Of a stretch of 64,000 bases of DNA, positions 30,706 through 41,357 are shown piece after piece. The first letter of the stretch is position 1. Each line of letters starts with the position of its first letter. A program made the translations under genes and the position numbers. Source of the DNA: Sordariomycetes sp. S80-01Y (Eukaryota; Ascomycota; Sordariomycetes); the NCBI GenBank assembly GCA_037042185.1, contig JAXQJY010000032.1:3371692-3435691 (forward strand), in the 5' to 3' direction. The notes under the pieces were generated by a model that saw only the letters and a program-made list of their open reading frames with translations, did not search any database and was not told where the DNA came from.

Positions 30706-32760
30706 ATGCGACCTTTTACACAAATGTCTCGGACCACACCAGGTCCCGCGAGGAACGCCACGCCTTCCAAATCGATATTGAAGCCGTCTTCTGCCCTTGG
30801 CAAACGGAGAAACGACGATGCGGATGTAGCCTTCGACGACCTTCCCAGCAGCCCGACGAAACGACGCAAAGTCCTCTTCGACGAAGTGCGCAATCGAACA
30901 TACGAGGTGGGAAAGAGGACCATGGACGAAGTCAAGCGGGAAGTGAGGGACGCTCTTGAGGGGCATCGACGGGGCAACGACGGCTCTTACGACACGCTCA
31001 AGGAGCTATTCTCCAACGATACACGCCCATCGATGAACGAACACGAGGAGGCCTTGAAACCCCAAGAACTGCGAGCCTACGTCATCGCACTTACGAGCTG
31101 CATGCCGTTGCTGAAGGACAGGGACTGCAATGGCTTGGTCAAAGCCATCATCAATTGCCAGTGGTTAGGGCGGGATGATGACTTTGTCAAGGTCTACAAC
31201 TACTTTTTGGCGTCTCTGATAAGCGCTCAAGGGTCTTACCTGTCACCAGTCCTGACCATGATGGTCGAGAACTTCACCCTCACGCGGTTGTCTCAATGGA
31301 CTGTAACCGACTACCCCGAGGTTGGCCGAGACACCATGCGCGATCGGCTGCACAAGTCAATTAGGCATTTGCTGCAGATATTTCCAGGCGCCCTGGATAT
31401 TCTGAAGAGCTTGCTCCGCGCGAAATTCCCGTTTCCTGATCAGTCAGTTAAGGATCATATGGCCTATATTCACAATATCCTACGCATCAAAGACTATGCG
31501 CCTAGTCTTACCGAAGCAATTTTGGACGTTATACTCTCTCGCGTGGTCAATATTGACTCTCAAATGATGGTGGATCTGGAGGACCTCGACGACGATATCA
31601 CCGCTGCAGTTATGTACGCAATCAGAGACAACCAAACAGGTCCGACGAATTGGGATGATGACGGCGACGACGAAAGCGATAGCGATACCGAGTCAGTCGA
31701 CAGCGACGACCCCGATTACGACAAGGAAGCGGCGAAGATCAAGGAGGTTAAGGACAATGTTGAGAAGATGGATGCGATCCTAGACACGCTTTTCGCCTAC
31801 CACACCGCACTTATCACGTCGGACCCCAGTTCCGACAAAGCATTCGATGCCTTCACCGTCATACTCCGTGAATTCGACGAATGGGTGCTCCCAACATACA
31901 AATCGAGGCATACACAGTTTCTCATTTTCCATTTCGCGCAGAAGGATGAGAGGCTCTCGGACGCCTTCTGTGGGCAGATGATACACATTGCCTTCGACCA
32001 AACCACACCGACGCCCCACCTCTTCCGGCAGTCTGCCATTGCTTACCTGGCGAGTTTCGTTGCTCGAGGTGCTCACGTGCAGCCGGCGTCAGTGCAAGCA
32101 ATATTTGACCTCATCATCCACCACATGAACGAGTACTCGGACAAGCACGAGGCGAATTGCTCCGGTCCTGACCTGAGGCGTTGGCCAATCTTTTACAGCC
32201 TTGCGCAAGCCGCCATGTACATCTTTTGCTTCCGGTGGCAAGACCTTGTGGTTTCCGCACCAGAGATGGTCGATCCGGCCGACCCAGCTTCGTACCTGGG
32301 CCAGGATCTCGAGTGGCCGGGCACCAACAGGCACGATCTCCTGAGCCACATTCGAGGCAAGTTCAACCCGCTCAAAGTTTGCGCTCCGGTGATTGTCGAA
32401 GAGTTCGCCAAGCTGGCACATCGATTGCAGTTTGCCTACGTCTACCCGCTCATCGAGACGAATAAGCGCCTCCGCCTCACGCAATTCATGACATCCTACG
32501 CCACAGGAGGCGCTCTGCGGGACGCCGGATACGAGGCAGGAGACGAAAGCCTCCACGTTATGGACCCTTACTTCCCGTTCGACCCGTATCAGCTGCCCGT
32601 GAGCAAGAGATGGCTCGAGGGAGATTATGTGCAGTGGAGAGGCGTTCCCGGTCTGAACGCAGACGAGAGCGACGACGACAGTGACGACATGGAAGACGAC
32701 GACGAGGTGGATGACTTGGAGGAGGCTACGGGGACGGAAAGTGACGGCGTTGACGAATAA
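30706..32760 (+). CDS. rrn3: RNA polymerase I initiation factor Rrn3 (TIF-IA)
   Basis: Intronless, 684 residues from the ATG at 30706; a second ATG at 30724 (MSRTTPGPAR) may be the true start. Rrn3 binds Pol I and brings it to rDNA promoters; its phosphorylation links rRNA synthesis to growth. Visible: a basic, disordered N-terminus with PTKRRKVLF; an all-helical HEAT-like body characteristic of the family (ELRAYVIALTSCMPLL, AIINCQWLGRDDDFVKVYNYFLASLISAQGSYL); an internal acidic loop (about 317-345, DDDGDDESDSDTESVDSDD); the conserved FLIFHFAQKDERLSDAFCG; RQSAIAYLASFVARG; and a C-terminal acidic tail. The acidic loop matches the segment known to be disordered in yeast Rrn3. Lack of introns contrasts with its neighbours. 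Confidence 0.95.
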   Translation: MRPFTQMSRTTPGPARNATPSKSILKPSSALGKRRNDDADVAFDDLPSSPTKRRKVLFDEVRNRTYEVGKRTMDEVKREVRDALEGHRRGNDGSYDTLKELFSNDTRPSMNEHEEALKPQELRAYVIALTSCMPLLKDRDCNGLVKAIINCQWLGRDDDFVKVYNYFLASLISAQGSYLSPVLTMMVENFTLTRLSQWTVTDYPEVGRDTMRDRLHKSIRHLLQIFPGALDILKSLLRAKFPFPDQSVKDHMAYIHNILRIKDYAPSLTEAILDVILSRVVNIDSQMMVDLEDLDDDITAAVMYAIRDNQTGPTNWDDDGDDESDSDTESVDSDDPDYDKEAAKIKEVKDNVEKMDAILDTLFAYHTALITSDPSSDKAFDAFTVILREFDEWVLPTYKSRHTQFLIFHFAQKDERLSDAFCGQMIHIAFDQTTPTPHLFRQSAIAYLASFVARGAHVQPASVQAIFDLIIHHMNEYSDKHEANCSGPDLRRWPIFYSLAQAAMYIFCFRWQDLVVSAPEMVDPADPASYLGQDLEWPGTNRHDLLSHIRGKFNPLKVCAPVIVEEFAKLAHRLQFAYVYPLIETNKRLRLTQFMTSYATGGALRDAGYEAGDESLHVMDPYFPFDPYQLPVSKRWLEGDYVQWRGVPGLNADESDDDSDDMEDDDEVDDLEEATGTESDGVDE

Positions 32761-33640
32761 TGAACCCATGATTAAGTTGGTTTTGGACGATATATAAGAG
32801 GGATCTGCTCATTGAGATTTAGCAAGGCGTTGGCAATCTTGGCAGAGTAGACATAGGGTATATTTCCGTGAGCAATCTGAGCCAATAAAGCAGGAAGATG
32901 CATTTCAAGCACAGCAGCCAGTGATTTCTTTACTCTGGTACAGGATCATGAGAAGCACTTCAGCACCGTCCTTATAGCTAGGGTGTAGGGGTTAGGGGAT
33001 AGGGCGACGAGCAGTCGACAGAAAAGAGGAACAATGACAAATACCTCGACGTGTGGATGGGGTTTGCGTGCGTCTGGCAGCTCTGACGCACTGGCCAGCA
33101 CAGCCGACAGCCGGGTGACGGTACTGTATGGAGTGCTGTGCTCGGTACGTACGTGGCCGGGGAAATGTCAGCGCAACGCCACGCGGAAATGAAGGAGGGG
33201 TGGCAGACCATGTAGCCCTATGGAGAGGGACTACTCTACTAGACTAGTCCAACACTCCGCCTGTCACAGGTGCAGCGGTACTGCTGTGCCCCCTTTTCTG
33301 TCGGCCCGCCACTGAGGCTGGCACTGCCAGTGACAGGGAGTAGTCCGTAAGCACCCACCATCACCCCGACGTCCCGACGAATCGTAACAGCTTCGTCCGT
33401 TATCATCATCCCGCCTAGCCCTTCTTCTAGGACGAGGAGAAGCGTTTCCCGAGGAATATCGAGTCTTCTTCCCTCTGCCCTCTCTGCTTGGTCATTTCCT
33501 GTCGCCGGGACGATTCCAACGCACCCCGCGGCAGTCACCATGGTCGACTCATAACGTCGGCTCACGTCACCCTCACTCTGAAACCTCGCATCCCAAGCCC
33601 AAATCATCGATAAATACACCCATTCCCACCCTCCTAGAAG
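32761..33640. other. Intergenic region rrn3/bZIP gene
   Basis: 3' flank of rrn3 and promoter of the bZIP-like gene. It contains the G-rich telomere-like tract at 32981-33004. No gene seen. Confidence 0.55.
32981..33004 (+). repeat. G-quadruplex / degenerate telomere-like tract
   Basis: GGG-TGTA-GGGG-TTA-GGGG-ATA-GGG: four G-runs of at least three with loops of 3-4 bases, satisfying the standard intramolecular quadruplex pattern. It resembles imperfect TTAGGG repeats, the fungal telomere unit. It is about 220 bases downstream of the rrn3 stop. Confidence 0.75.
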
Positions 33641-34874
33641 ATGTCGGAAACAGGCGACCGCTCGTCGATTTCGACGCTCTGGAGCAAGAGCAAGCAGGTC
33701 TTCAAGGGGAAGCCGCCCTCAGCATCCGAATCGCCAGGAAGCCGGACCAGCGAATGTGAGTCTCCACGGTGCGACCTCTCCCTCCCGCAACGGACGGACC
33801 CTCGTTGTCGCAGGACGGGTGCTGACACGCCGCAACAGCCGACCAGTCCAAACATCAGACGCGTCGCGCGCAGGTCCGCAGCGCGCAGATCCGCCATCGG
33901 CAGCGCAAGGCCAACTACCAGAAGGAGCTCGAGCTCGAGCTCAGCCAGTACCGCGAGCTCATCTTTCGCGGTGAGGCAGAGGCGGCAGCCCTGAGGGTGG
34001 AGAACGATGCCATCAAGGCTAAGCTGAGCGAGGTGGGCGTCTATCTGCGCGGCACGCCGGGGAGCCGGGAAAGCAGCGTGCCCGTCCAGTTGACGACCCC
34101 GGAAGGGCGTGAGCTCGAAGTCTCGGGGACTACTCCAGAGTTGTTTGGGAACGTTGACGTTGATGAGCTTACCGCTACGCTGGGCATGGATGGTGTCATG
34201 GGCACGCCTGCGTTTGCTGTCAGTAGTAGCTCGTCCGGGGGGAGCCTGCTCAGCGGCAGCAGTCCGGCGGGAAGCGATCCAGGGACATGGCTGTCGCGGG
34301 CGCAAGAGTACACAGCCATCAACTTCATCCTTTCGTTTGTCTCCCGCTCCCTAGCTCCGAGAATGCAGCTGACGTCCGCCACAGACTCGAGCATATCTGC
34401 TGGGACCACTTCACGCTGGGCGATTTTCCCAGACACAACTACGCGGATCCGCCAGACCCAAAACCTGTGTGCTCGGACCCCGATCACGGCCATACGTTGA
34501 TGGCCACCAGCTACGTCATGCAAACCGCGCCATCTACGTTTTACGACGCTCGCGCGGCCTTGCGGGAGCATCAAAGGTACCCAGCTTCGTCGCCTTCCCC
34601 GCCAACCTTTGAGTGGCAAACTCCTGCCATCAGTCTGGCGACTCTGAGAGGATTGGCGTCGTCGTTGAATCCCGGAGACAAGGAACTCACCCCAGTGCAG
34701 GCTTGGTTCGAGCTGGCCGAAAGATACGGGACCGACAAGATGGTGCACGAGAGGACGCTGGAGTTCCTGAGGAGGGAGTTCAAGGGAGTGGTCAAATGTG
34801 TGGCGTACGGGGCGGCAATGGAGAGGGGAGCATTTGAAAGCGTAGCCGGACGGGTTCTCGGCTCGTTTATCTAA
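33641..34874 (+). CDS. bZIP-like transcription factor with Asn-less basic region
   Basis: Exons 33641..33755, 33839..34334 and 34385..34874 give 366 residues. The basic region (about 44-65) reads RRAQVRSAQIRHRQRKANY and runs into a heptad-like helix with Leu/Ile (LELELSQYRELI...AAALRVENDAIKAKLSEV). Aligned with Yap-type basic regions (RRAQNRAAQRAFRERK), the invariant DNA-contacting Asn is Val, a feature I associate with a fungal-specific subgroup. The third exon encodes a C-terminal domain (LEHICWDHFTLGDF...HTLMATSYVMQ) of the sort attached to these factors. Introns: 83 nt (branch GCTGACA) and 50 nt (donor GTTTGT). Nuclear regulator by inference; targets unknown. Its stop is 56 bases from that of dopA, tail to tail. 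Confidence 0.85.
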
Positions 34875-34930
34875 TTGTAACTGTGCCTCATGTTGGGTAG
34901 CTATCTTCGTGCGTGACAGTCGATATACGT

Positions 34931-37900
34931 CTATAAAGCTCTCGCTATGGTTCTTTCGTCAAACAAATCTCGCAACAGGCCCTGTAGGCAGGCTTCGTTG
35001 TCGACATCCCCCATTGCGTATGTTGACTCAAAGGCGTAGATGCTCAGCTGCCCGAAGAAGGGCCTCAGAATCTTGGCCACCAGTTCATCCTTCCTCTCAA
35101 TGGTGACTTCGTCGCTGATCCCTCCCGCGCCGATGAGTGGACGTCTGTGGGTGCTGCTGGCTGTCAGATGAGCTGCTGCCTCGGAATGGGGCATGGATTG
35201 CCCAGCGCCTCGGCCCAGCTCTTCCGACAGCTCGTCAACGAGTGCCACGGGTTGTGTGGTGGAGTAGCGGTAGACAGCGTCGATGGTGTCCGTGATGAAG
35301 AGCCACTCGTGCAGCTGGAAGTCGTCAGGGGCAACACAGACCAGGAGGTCAAGTAGCTTGCACGCCTGGAGGATCGATAGGTTGGTGTACATGTCGGATG
35401 CGTTGCTGTTGTCTGGCGCCACGACCGAGGAGATGGCGGCGTGGAGCTCCGTGTTCACTATAGGCCAGAGCATGGCCAGGTGAATGGGGCTTACCTTGAG
35501 TATAAGAGCCCTCAGAAGCATGTAAACATCTGCCCTGGTAGTTGACGATGGGGAAGAAGTCGACGTTGCTGCCAGTATCTCAACGAGCTTGTCGAATATG
35601 ATGGGCAAGTCGGAAACGAATGCATCCTGCGCCGAAGCAAGCACTAAGGTGGCCATCCGCCGTAGGTTGACCTGAGTCTTGCGATCCGCCTCCAATCTGG
35701 CCGAGGTGGCGCCCACTCCAAACACGATGCCTGCTGTTGTCGGTGCATTGATGCGGCTCACGATGTCGCTCATCTTTTCCTTGTCTGCAACTGCCCACTG
35801 TCTCAAAAGTGGCAGCCACCCGTCCTCCACAAGGGCCAGATTCATTGAGAAGAACCTGGAGTCGTTGAAAGCTTCTCCAACATCCTTCTTCCAGGTCTTC
35901 TGGTTGTTTTGTAGCCTTGAGAGCTCATGCAACAAGCTGAGCGTGCTTCTATTGACCGTGTCTGGAAAGCTCTTTGAGCGGAAGGTAGGTCCAATCACGT
36001 TGGTCGAGATCGTGCCAGCCGCCGAGAGCACACGGTCAGTTTCGACCAGAATCTTGGATAGGTTCGGAACTATAGAGGCGAGGATCCCAACCACATCCTC
36101 AGGTTGGCGGGTTGAGGCTGCGGTGCTGCGGCGACTTCCGTCGATTTTAGGCAATTTTTCGGACGAGCCATTCATGTTTGCAGTCTCTAGGGTGATGGGG
36201 CGCGTGGTGAACAGGGCGGTCAAGAGTCGGAGGAACAAGTCCTGCAAGTAAGTCAGACAGTCACAAGGCATTCGTCGAATGTGAGCTTACCCCTAATTCC
36301 CTGCGCATCTTCCGCTGCTCGCCGAAATTGGTGTTGTCAACTTTTTCGCCCAATATTGCCGCGAATTCGAGTAGACTCGGGAGGTTTTGACGATGAGGAA
36401 ACGGGTTGCTCAGGAGGTCTTTGAGGAAAACAATGCAGTCCTGCCAGATCTCGTCCATAGCATCGTCGTCGAGCGATCGAGTGTACTCGACCAAGAATGT
36501 TACCAAGTTCGAATCCTCAAGCGAGATAGTCATAGTTGATCTACGAGAGGGTTCTAGCGCCCCGGGATTGGTCCTGCTGTATATCGAGTTGAAAAGGGCT
36601 GGGATCGAATGGCGCGGCCGGGACGCCTCGAGAGCAGATAAGAGGTTGAAGACTTCGGCTGCACTTTGTGGCGTAGTTGCATTCCTCCAGATGTCGATGA
36701 CCGTTTCGAGACACTCCAGATTTTCTACGGTGAACAGATGCTCCAGGAGGCGTCTAGCTCTGTTTCTCATGCGTAGAGACGTATGGTGGAAGGTGGCTAA
36801 AGACGCAGTGTCCTGCTGTGAAGCATCTTCGCCCAGACCCCACGACCATATCCTGTAGCACATGCGGGTTGCATCCTGAAAGGCCAAATGAACCGTGAGT
36901 CTGTCGTTGGCTGTGGCGCTGCGTGAGTGATGGCCATCGGATTGGAACACGCCGGACACCATACTGCCGAATAGAGACTGCGGTTGATCTGGGTTCTTAA
37001 GAAGTTGCGCTCGCGCCTCCTCTGACAGCAGTTGATCATGGGCTCTTGCAAGAACCTGCTCTAGTCCGTTCAGAAGGTATATCAGACTTGACTCCGGAGA
37101 CCCGGCCTCATGTGCAACCACTGGGCTCTCTTCAGAGCGGAAGGTGTCCCGGAGATGGCCAAACGTCGACCCAATCTGCTTGCAAAGTGTTTCAACCAGA
37201 GGTATCAGCACCTGGAAGATTGAGTCGGCGTAGAATGGCAGACATTCAGCGAAGAATGCTATCCAGCTGTCCAGGACTTGCCTACTCTGATTTGAGCTCA
37301 AAGCAGCTTGAAGGCATTTCAACAGGAGCGGTGGAGGGGGTGTATAGTTCGGTCGAGCATCGCTCATTGATAACGATGGTCGACTTGCTCGCGAAGGATC
37401 TATGCTCGGGTTCCTCTTTTCCGATGGTGGCGTGGCCGGCAGCTCTGCGGGGCTCGCATCTCTTAGTTTGAGGGCATCGTATACAACATCAAGCAGAAGA
37501 ACTTGGACGTAGGGATCTGCGCCGCCAATGGACTTCCACAATCTGTCAAGGAAGACATTCTCCAAGCTGAGATGGGAAACCACGGTCGAACCGTGTTGGC
37601 TCAGCAGGAACTGGTGTAGAATCCCGAGGGCGAAACGGTGAAGCTGTGATACCCTTTGTTCCAGCTCCTGGTCTTCAGACTCCGGATCTGCCGTGACACA
37701 GCGCAAGCAAACGCGCATGAAGAATTCCTGTAAGGTCATCTCACTCTCTTCACCGCCACCTGCTTGAAGGTTAGCAGACGTAACAGCAGCCACTCGGACG
37801 GCTTACTGCTGATGTGCATGGACTGCCCGTGTGTAGAGACATGTTTGGAGGCTAGGACCGCCCAGGCAACGTCCCCGCAAGCACTCAATACATTCGACAA

Positions 37901-40799
37901 TGACCGGAGGTAGTAGAGGCATAAATCTACATCATCATCGCCGGAAAACTCCTTAGGCTCGGGTACGAACTTCTCGCTACCCATGTCTTTGAGATCTGAA
38001 AGGAAGTTGATATCCGAAAGCTTGTAGACAAATAGTAGAAACAACCTGCGAGACATTAGGGAAGGAAAGACGCCGAAAGAAGATATTGTTTTACCTGTCG
38101 ATGCCAGTCATGTTATTCAACCATGACTTGACGGTCATGTAATGTTGAGTTGTATTGTTTGTTAATGAATCCAGGATAAGGAACAGTGGCCGAGTCAACA
38201 TGATCTCGAAATGATCCATACCTGCAAGTCGCGGAACAGCCTTGGCCTCTGAAATGGAGAGCTTCGAACCCCTTCTATCTGACGGGTTGTCTTGCAGAGT
38301 GTGCGACCAGAGCACGCTGAAGGTGTGGCCGTTTTCCACTCGACGCTGAGGCGTGGACGAGGGGTTGTCATCGGCTACTACGAGACTTGCCAGGCTGGCC
38401 TCGATGTCTCGATTCGACAAGGATAGCGCAGCCTGTAGCTCCCATAAACATCGGACCGTCTCGACATGATACTTTGGTTCTGGAGCCGCGAGATAGGACC
38501 AGGCATGGGGCACAAGCCGTGACGCCAACCCCGATAGTTCCGATAGAGATATCCTACTAGCAGTCTGTAACTCTATTGAGAGCTGAACCATCGGCGAGAA
38601 GTGAGAAAATGGCATGATTTCAGCAGACTCCATACGGCCCCTCAAGAAGGTCATCAACGATTCGATGTCCAGAGTGTAGCTAGAGGGCATCTTAGCCAGC
38701 GCTAGTATCAACAACCGAGCTGCGAAGGATCCTGGCAGGGCGCCGTTCCGAACGAACTGTACGGTCTGGTGCAAGATGAGCTCGCCAATGTCCGACGGCG
38801 AAAAAGGCGGCGGGGCAGCCTCAATATTTCCTTGCTCATTGACATAGAAATCTTGTATCCGCTTCAAAAGTTCCGCGTTTGACATGGTGTCGACGGCTGA
38901 CTTTTTGGATTTGTGTTGTGCCTTGCTCTCGGGGAAGGCCCGCTGTGGCACAAGATCCAGAAGCGTGATGGCAATGGTGAGCGCTGCTTCCATTATGTCA
39001 GACACCCAGTCGTTACTGGGGTCGCTCGGGCGAGAGCGCTCCTTTAGATCTTGCAACATTCCCAACGTGGCTAAGCAAGACAGTGGCGCATGGACTGTGA
39101 CCATCTCTTCCTCTCGAACATTGAAGTTCGTGAGAATGAAGCGAGCTGTGGCTAGCTTCTTCTTTCTCACCTCCACGGTGGCAGAGGAAGGACCCAGAGC
39201 CTGGGCTAGCAGCGAGATCAACTCGCTATAGATCAGGCCGCTCTCGATACCATCGAAGAAGACGCTAGCGCTCCTCAGAACTTCTGCGAATTCTGCCCGA
39301 GATGATGCCTGATCCTGGAAGAGATGGACATTCTCAATGATTGGGAGAAATACTTCTGGGATGACTAGGCCACCGATTTCCCAGCGATCCATCAGGGACA
39401 GGCATATTCTGTAAGGCCGTGCCCTCTCCGTCGGACTCCTCTTGTCTTCGTTTTCTATCATACCCAATAACGCCCGAGTCAATGGCTGCAAGCCAAATCT
39501 TTCAAAATAGTTTGTTCGTGAGGAAAGATATGATTGATGATGGTCCGCAGGTGTGGTAGGCGATTCCAAAATCTGATCAGCATCCCCTCCGGGAGACTCA
39601 GGCCCGAGGAACCATGCCCAAAGGCGGCGATTCAGGCTCATATCTCGTCGAATGACTACGCCAACTGCCGCCTTCAACAGTAGCTCCAAGTCCCCAGGCT
39701 TCACTTTCTGCTGCAAGACATTGGAACTTAGGGGCAAATGAGTAACAAGCAGGTCTAGAAAGCCACGCTGAATCAGCAGCTGATCGTCCAAAAGTCCACT
39801 AGCAAAGCAGCGGATAAGTAGACCCGGTTCAGGAGATGTCGTTATGGCGGCGACGGCCTCGTTGGTTTGGCTAACGAAGCCGTTCTTCACACTGGCTTCG
39901 ACCGGCCCTATTGACGCGCCACCCTGGGCTGGCAAATGTTTCACCAGGTACGCTAGACCTCCGGGTCGCCTCCCGGGGCTGGTGATGCAGGCGAGAAAGA
40001 AGCATTGCCAGAAGTAGTCGTCGCCTGTGGCATGATCATCCGTCAGCAGTTCGCTATCCACGGGCCGTATAGCTTCCTTGAAGCTTGCGACCAATTTTAG
40101 AGTTCGATCAAAATCCTCGGCCGTCTCATCCTCCAAGCCCGGAAGTAGAGCGAGGATAATCGCTTTCATCGCCGGCCGAAGGGATCTTGGATCAAGCCTC
40201 AGAATAAAATGTTCCACGAGGTCAAGATACGGCGACCGGACCGACAGCGAAGCGAAGGAGAGTACCGAAGCTAGACCTGGTAGGTACAACGGCAGGTCTC
40301 TTGATAGTCCGTCCTTTCCGATCGTCGAAAAGACGTAATGATACACCTCGAGTGCTCTTTGATGTACGCCCGATGGCAGCGAAGGGGTTAAACATTGTGA
40401 TAGGCGCTTGGCGACCAATGCTCGGGATGGTATCGCGGTTATCGAGGAGGGTCGTGCTTGAAGAGCCTTAAATAACCGAGTTAAAACAATCCCAACCCTG
40501 GGCCCAGAAAGCCACGCACCTTTAGTAGCCGATTTAGGAAGGATATGTAGTCTGCCCACTCTTCCAATGCCGTTTCGAAAAGCGCCAATGCTTTGTCGAC
40601 CAGCGCCGCATACCTCCGGAATGTTTTGTCCTTGAGCAGGTGATCCTCAGCTAAACGGCATTAGTTGCGTAATGAAACCGGAACTGTAGGGGTTTATACC
40701 TCCTCCAAGCTGGTTCCTCCATTGTCTCGGTATCGGTGAGTCTCGGCCAGAGCTCTCAGGGGACACAGACCGTCGAGTCGAGGCCGGATCAGGTGCCAT
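34931..40799 (-). CDS. dopA: Dopey family protein Dop1/DopA (endosome-Golgi trafficking)
   Basis: Six exons, complement(34931..36241, 36291..37759, 37807..38045, 38095..40466, 40520..40650, 40700..40799), give 1873 residues. Introns are 47-53 nt. The first ATG near the 5' end (MEEPAW) runs into a stop after splicing; the ATG at 40799 (MAPDPASTRRSVSPESS) joins correctly to EDHLLKDKTFRRYAALVDKA, the Dopey N-terminal start. The conserved N-terminal domain continues with LFETALEEWADYISFLNRLLK | ALQARPSS and LPSGVHQRALEVYHYVFSTIG. The rest is a long helical-repeat protein with C-terminal Leu-rich helices. DopA/Dop1 forms a complex with Mon2 and the Neo1 flippase at the trans-Golgi/endosome; in Aspergillus it is needed for normal development. 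The gene is head to head with mon1, but Mon1 is not its known partner Mon2. Confidence 0.95.
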
Positions 40800-41349
40800 C
40801 GTTGCGTAGAGTCAGGGTTCCGAGTACCGTAAACATGCTTTGTCGTTCAGAGGTCGAAGGAGCGTTTGAGTTGGGAAAGTGGTGTGACGAACCGTTCAAG
40901 CAAAAGACGGCAAAGCCATCCAGCTGGACCAGTGCTGTAGCGTGAGGCTACGTTTCGTTCCGACTGGAGTGGGTGGGATGTGTGAGGCGTGGTACGTCAG
41001 AAGGGGGACTCGGCAACTATTGGCTGGTACGCGGCAGCCTTGCCGGCTGACCCACCAGAGCTCCCCCGACCGAGCCCCGCCATGACTTAGGTGGACTGTC
41101 GCGGCCTTCCAGATTGAAGATGGACTTTGCGACGACACCACACTATGCAAACAGACCGACCGACCAGGGCGATGTGCTTGCTTCGAACTTAGATCGACTA
41201 TGATACCCTTATGATGGAACTGTCCCGCCTTGACGGTTCATCACAAGCCGCCGTAGACCACGACGAGGTCTCCCAGTCTGTCCCTGAACAACGGTCACAA
41301 CACAAACGCTGCCACATGAAATGCGAGACGAACAGTGCGGCTCTCTACG
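40800..41349. promoter_or_regulatory. Divergent promoter dopA / mon1
   Basis: 550 bases between start codons of two endomembrane-trafficking genes. Upstream ATGs of mon1 lie at 41316 and 41321. No TATA box is evident. Confidence 0.5.
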
Positions 41350-41357
41350 ATGGCTAG
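41316..41357 (+). promoter_or_regulatory. uORF overlapping the mon1 start codon
   Basis: ATG at 41316 opens a 13-codon frame whose TAG (41355-41357) lies just after the mon1 ATG (41350), in the other frame (GATGGCTAG). A second upstream ATG at 41321 opens the third frame and also overlaps. If transcription starts upstream, these would limit mon1 translation; the transcript start is not known from the sequence. Confidence 0.45.

Noticed and set aside
40715-40740. ATG giving MEEPAWRR as the dopA start
   Set aside because: After the first intron this frame reaches TGA at once; the ATG at 40799 keeps phase into the conserved Dopey domain.
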